A stretch of DNA of 5,147 nt, taken from assembly GCA_902775075.1 (NCBI GenBank), contig CACYKX010000211.1, positions 1 through 5,147 on the forward strand, given 5' to 3'. Shown piece after piece: positions 5,052 through 5,147 of this stretch. Source of the DNA: an uncultured Prevotellaceae bacterium. GTDB taxonomy: Bacteria; Bacteroidota; Bacteroidia; Bacteroidales; Bacteroidaceae. Positions within the stretch are counted from its first letter, which is position 1, and each line of letters starts with the position of its first letter. Under the pieces are notes generated by a model. It was not told the origin of the DNA and searched no databases. It saw nothing but the letters and a program-made list of their open reading frames with translations. Both the position numbers and the translations under genes were made by a program.

Positions 5052-5147
5052 TTATGAGCGCATCGATAGACTGATGCGGTGACGGCGATGGTCTACTTCA
5101 AGTACTTTCACTTTGACGTGCTGATGAAGTTTCACCACCTCAGTAGG
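5052..5147 (-). CDS. tex: C-terminal end of an S1-domain protein, probably transcription accessory protein Tex
   Basis: The minus strand is open from the window edge (5147) to a TAA at 5052-5054, giving the last 31 residues of a protein that begins outside the window. The fragment contains VVKLHQHVKVKVLEVD followed by RHRISLSMR, the last beta-strands of an S1 RNA-binding domain: the (V)KVKVLEVD strand and the RISLSM strand. A terminal S1 domain with VVKLHQHVKVKVLEVD is typical of Tex, a conserved nucleic-acid-binding protein affecting transcription and stress tolerance. Ribosomal protein S1 and other S1 proteins have similar ends, so the Tex assignment is probable rather than certain. No separate terminator for this gene is visible within the 18 bases before the plus-strand terminator hairpin. 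Confidence 0.72.
   Translation of the reverse strand, partial: PTEVVKLHQHVKVKVLEVDHRRHRISLSMRS

Noticed and set aside
1..5147. A defence, mobile or biosynthetic system spanning the window
   Set aside because: Apart from the small unknown protein, every substantial gene fits a widespread chromosomal family. There are no integrase, transposase, toxin-antitoxin or CRISPR features, and no clear composition break that I can see by eye.

Overview
The window looks like chromosome from a member of the Bacteroidota, most likely Prevotella/Segatella or a close relative (Bacteroidales). The signs are Bacteroidota-type promoters (TTTG about 20 bases upstream of TAnnTTTG) in front of several genes, no convincing Shine-Dalgarno sequences, an A-S-A|Q type signal peptide, and gene products of familiar Bacteroidales types. 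The content is mostly ordinary core genome. I see no prophage, intact insertion sequence, CRISPR array, tRNA or rRNA gene.

Layout from left to right. The first 306 bases are the 3' end of an L-lactate permease gene. An 83-base gap holds an AT-only inverted repeat and a near-consensus promoter. It leads into a plus-strand cluster: an MnmA-type tRNA 2-thiouridylase, an 88-residue helical protein of unknown function and an HD-domain putative phosphohydrolase. The last two overlap by 14 bases. The cluster runs tail-to-tail, with a 3-base gap, into rmuC on the minus strand. rmuC and the next gene, an exported flavin-reductase-like (flavoredoxin-type) protein, diverge from a 125-base region with interleaved promoters. 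The window closes with the last 31 codons of a minus-strand gene ending in an S1 domain, very probably tex.

The least explained part is the 443-base stretch between the flavin-reductase-like gene and tex. It holds a 70-base imperfect inverted repeat, a short minus-strand open stretch of protein-like composition, a roughly 131-base segment that could fold as a multi-branched RNA closed by a 12-base-pair stem, and a strong plus-strand intrinsic terminator with a perfect 14-bp stem. That terminator would stop plus-strand transcription just before tex. The region is either a long structured 3' UTR or a small RNA gene.

Functionally the genes are a mixed housekeeping set: lactate uptake, tRNA wobble modification, HD hydrolase, DNA-rearrangement control, envelope flavoprotein and transcription accessory factor. 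They are not an obvious defence or biosynthetic system. The points most worth follow-up are the structured intergenic region, the Sec-exported split-barrel flavoprotein, the divergent MnmA, and the coupled unknown/HD gene pair.
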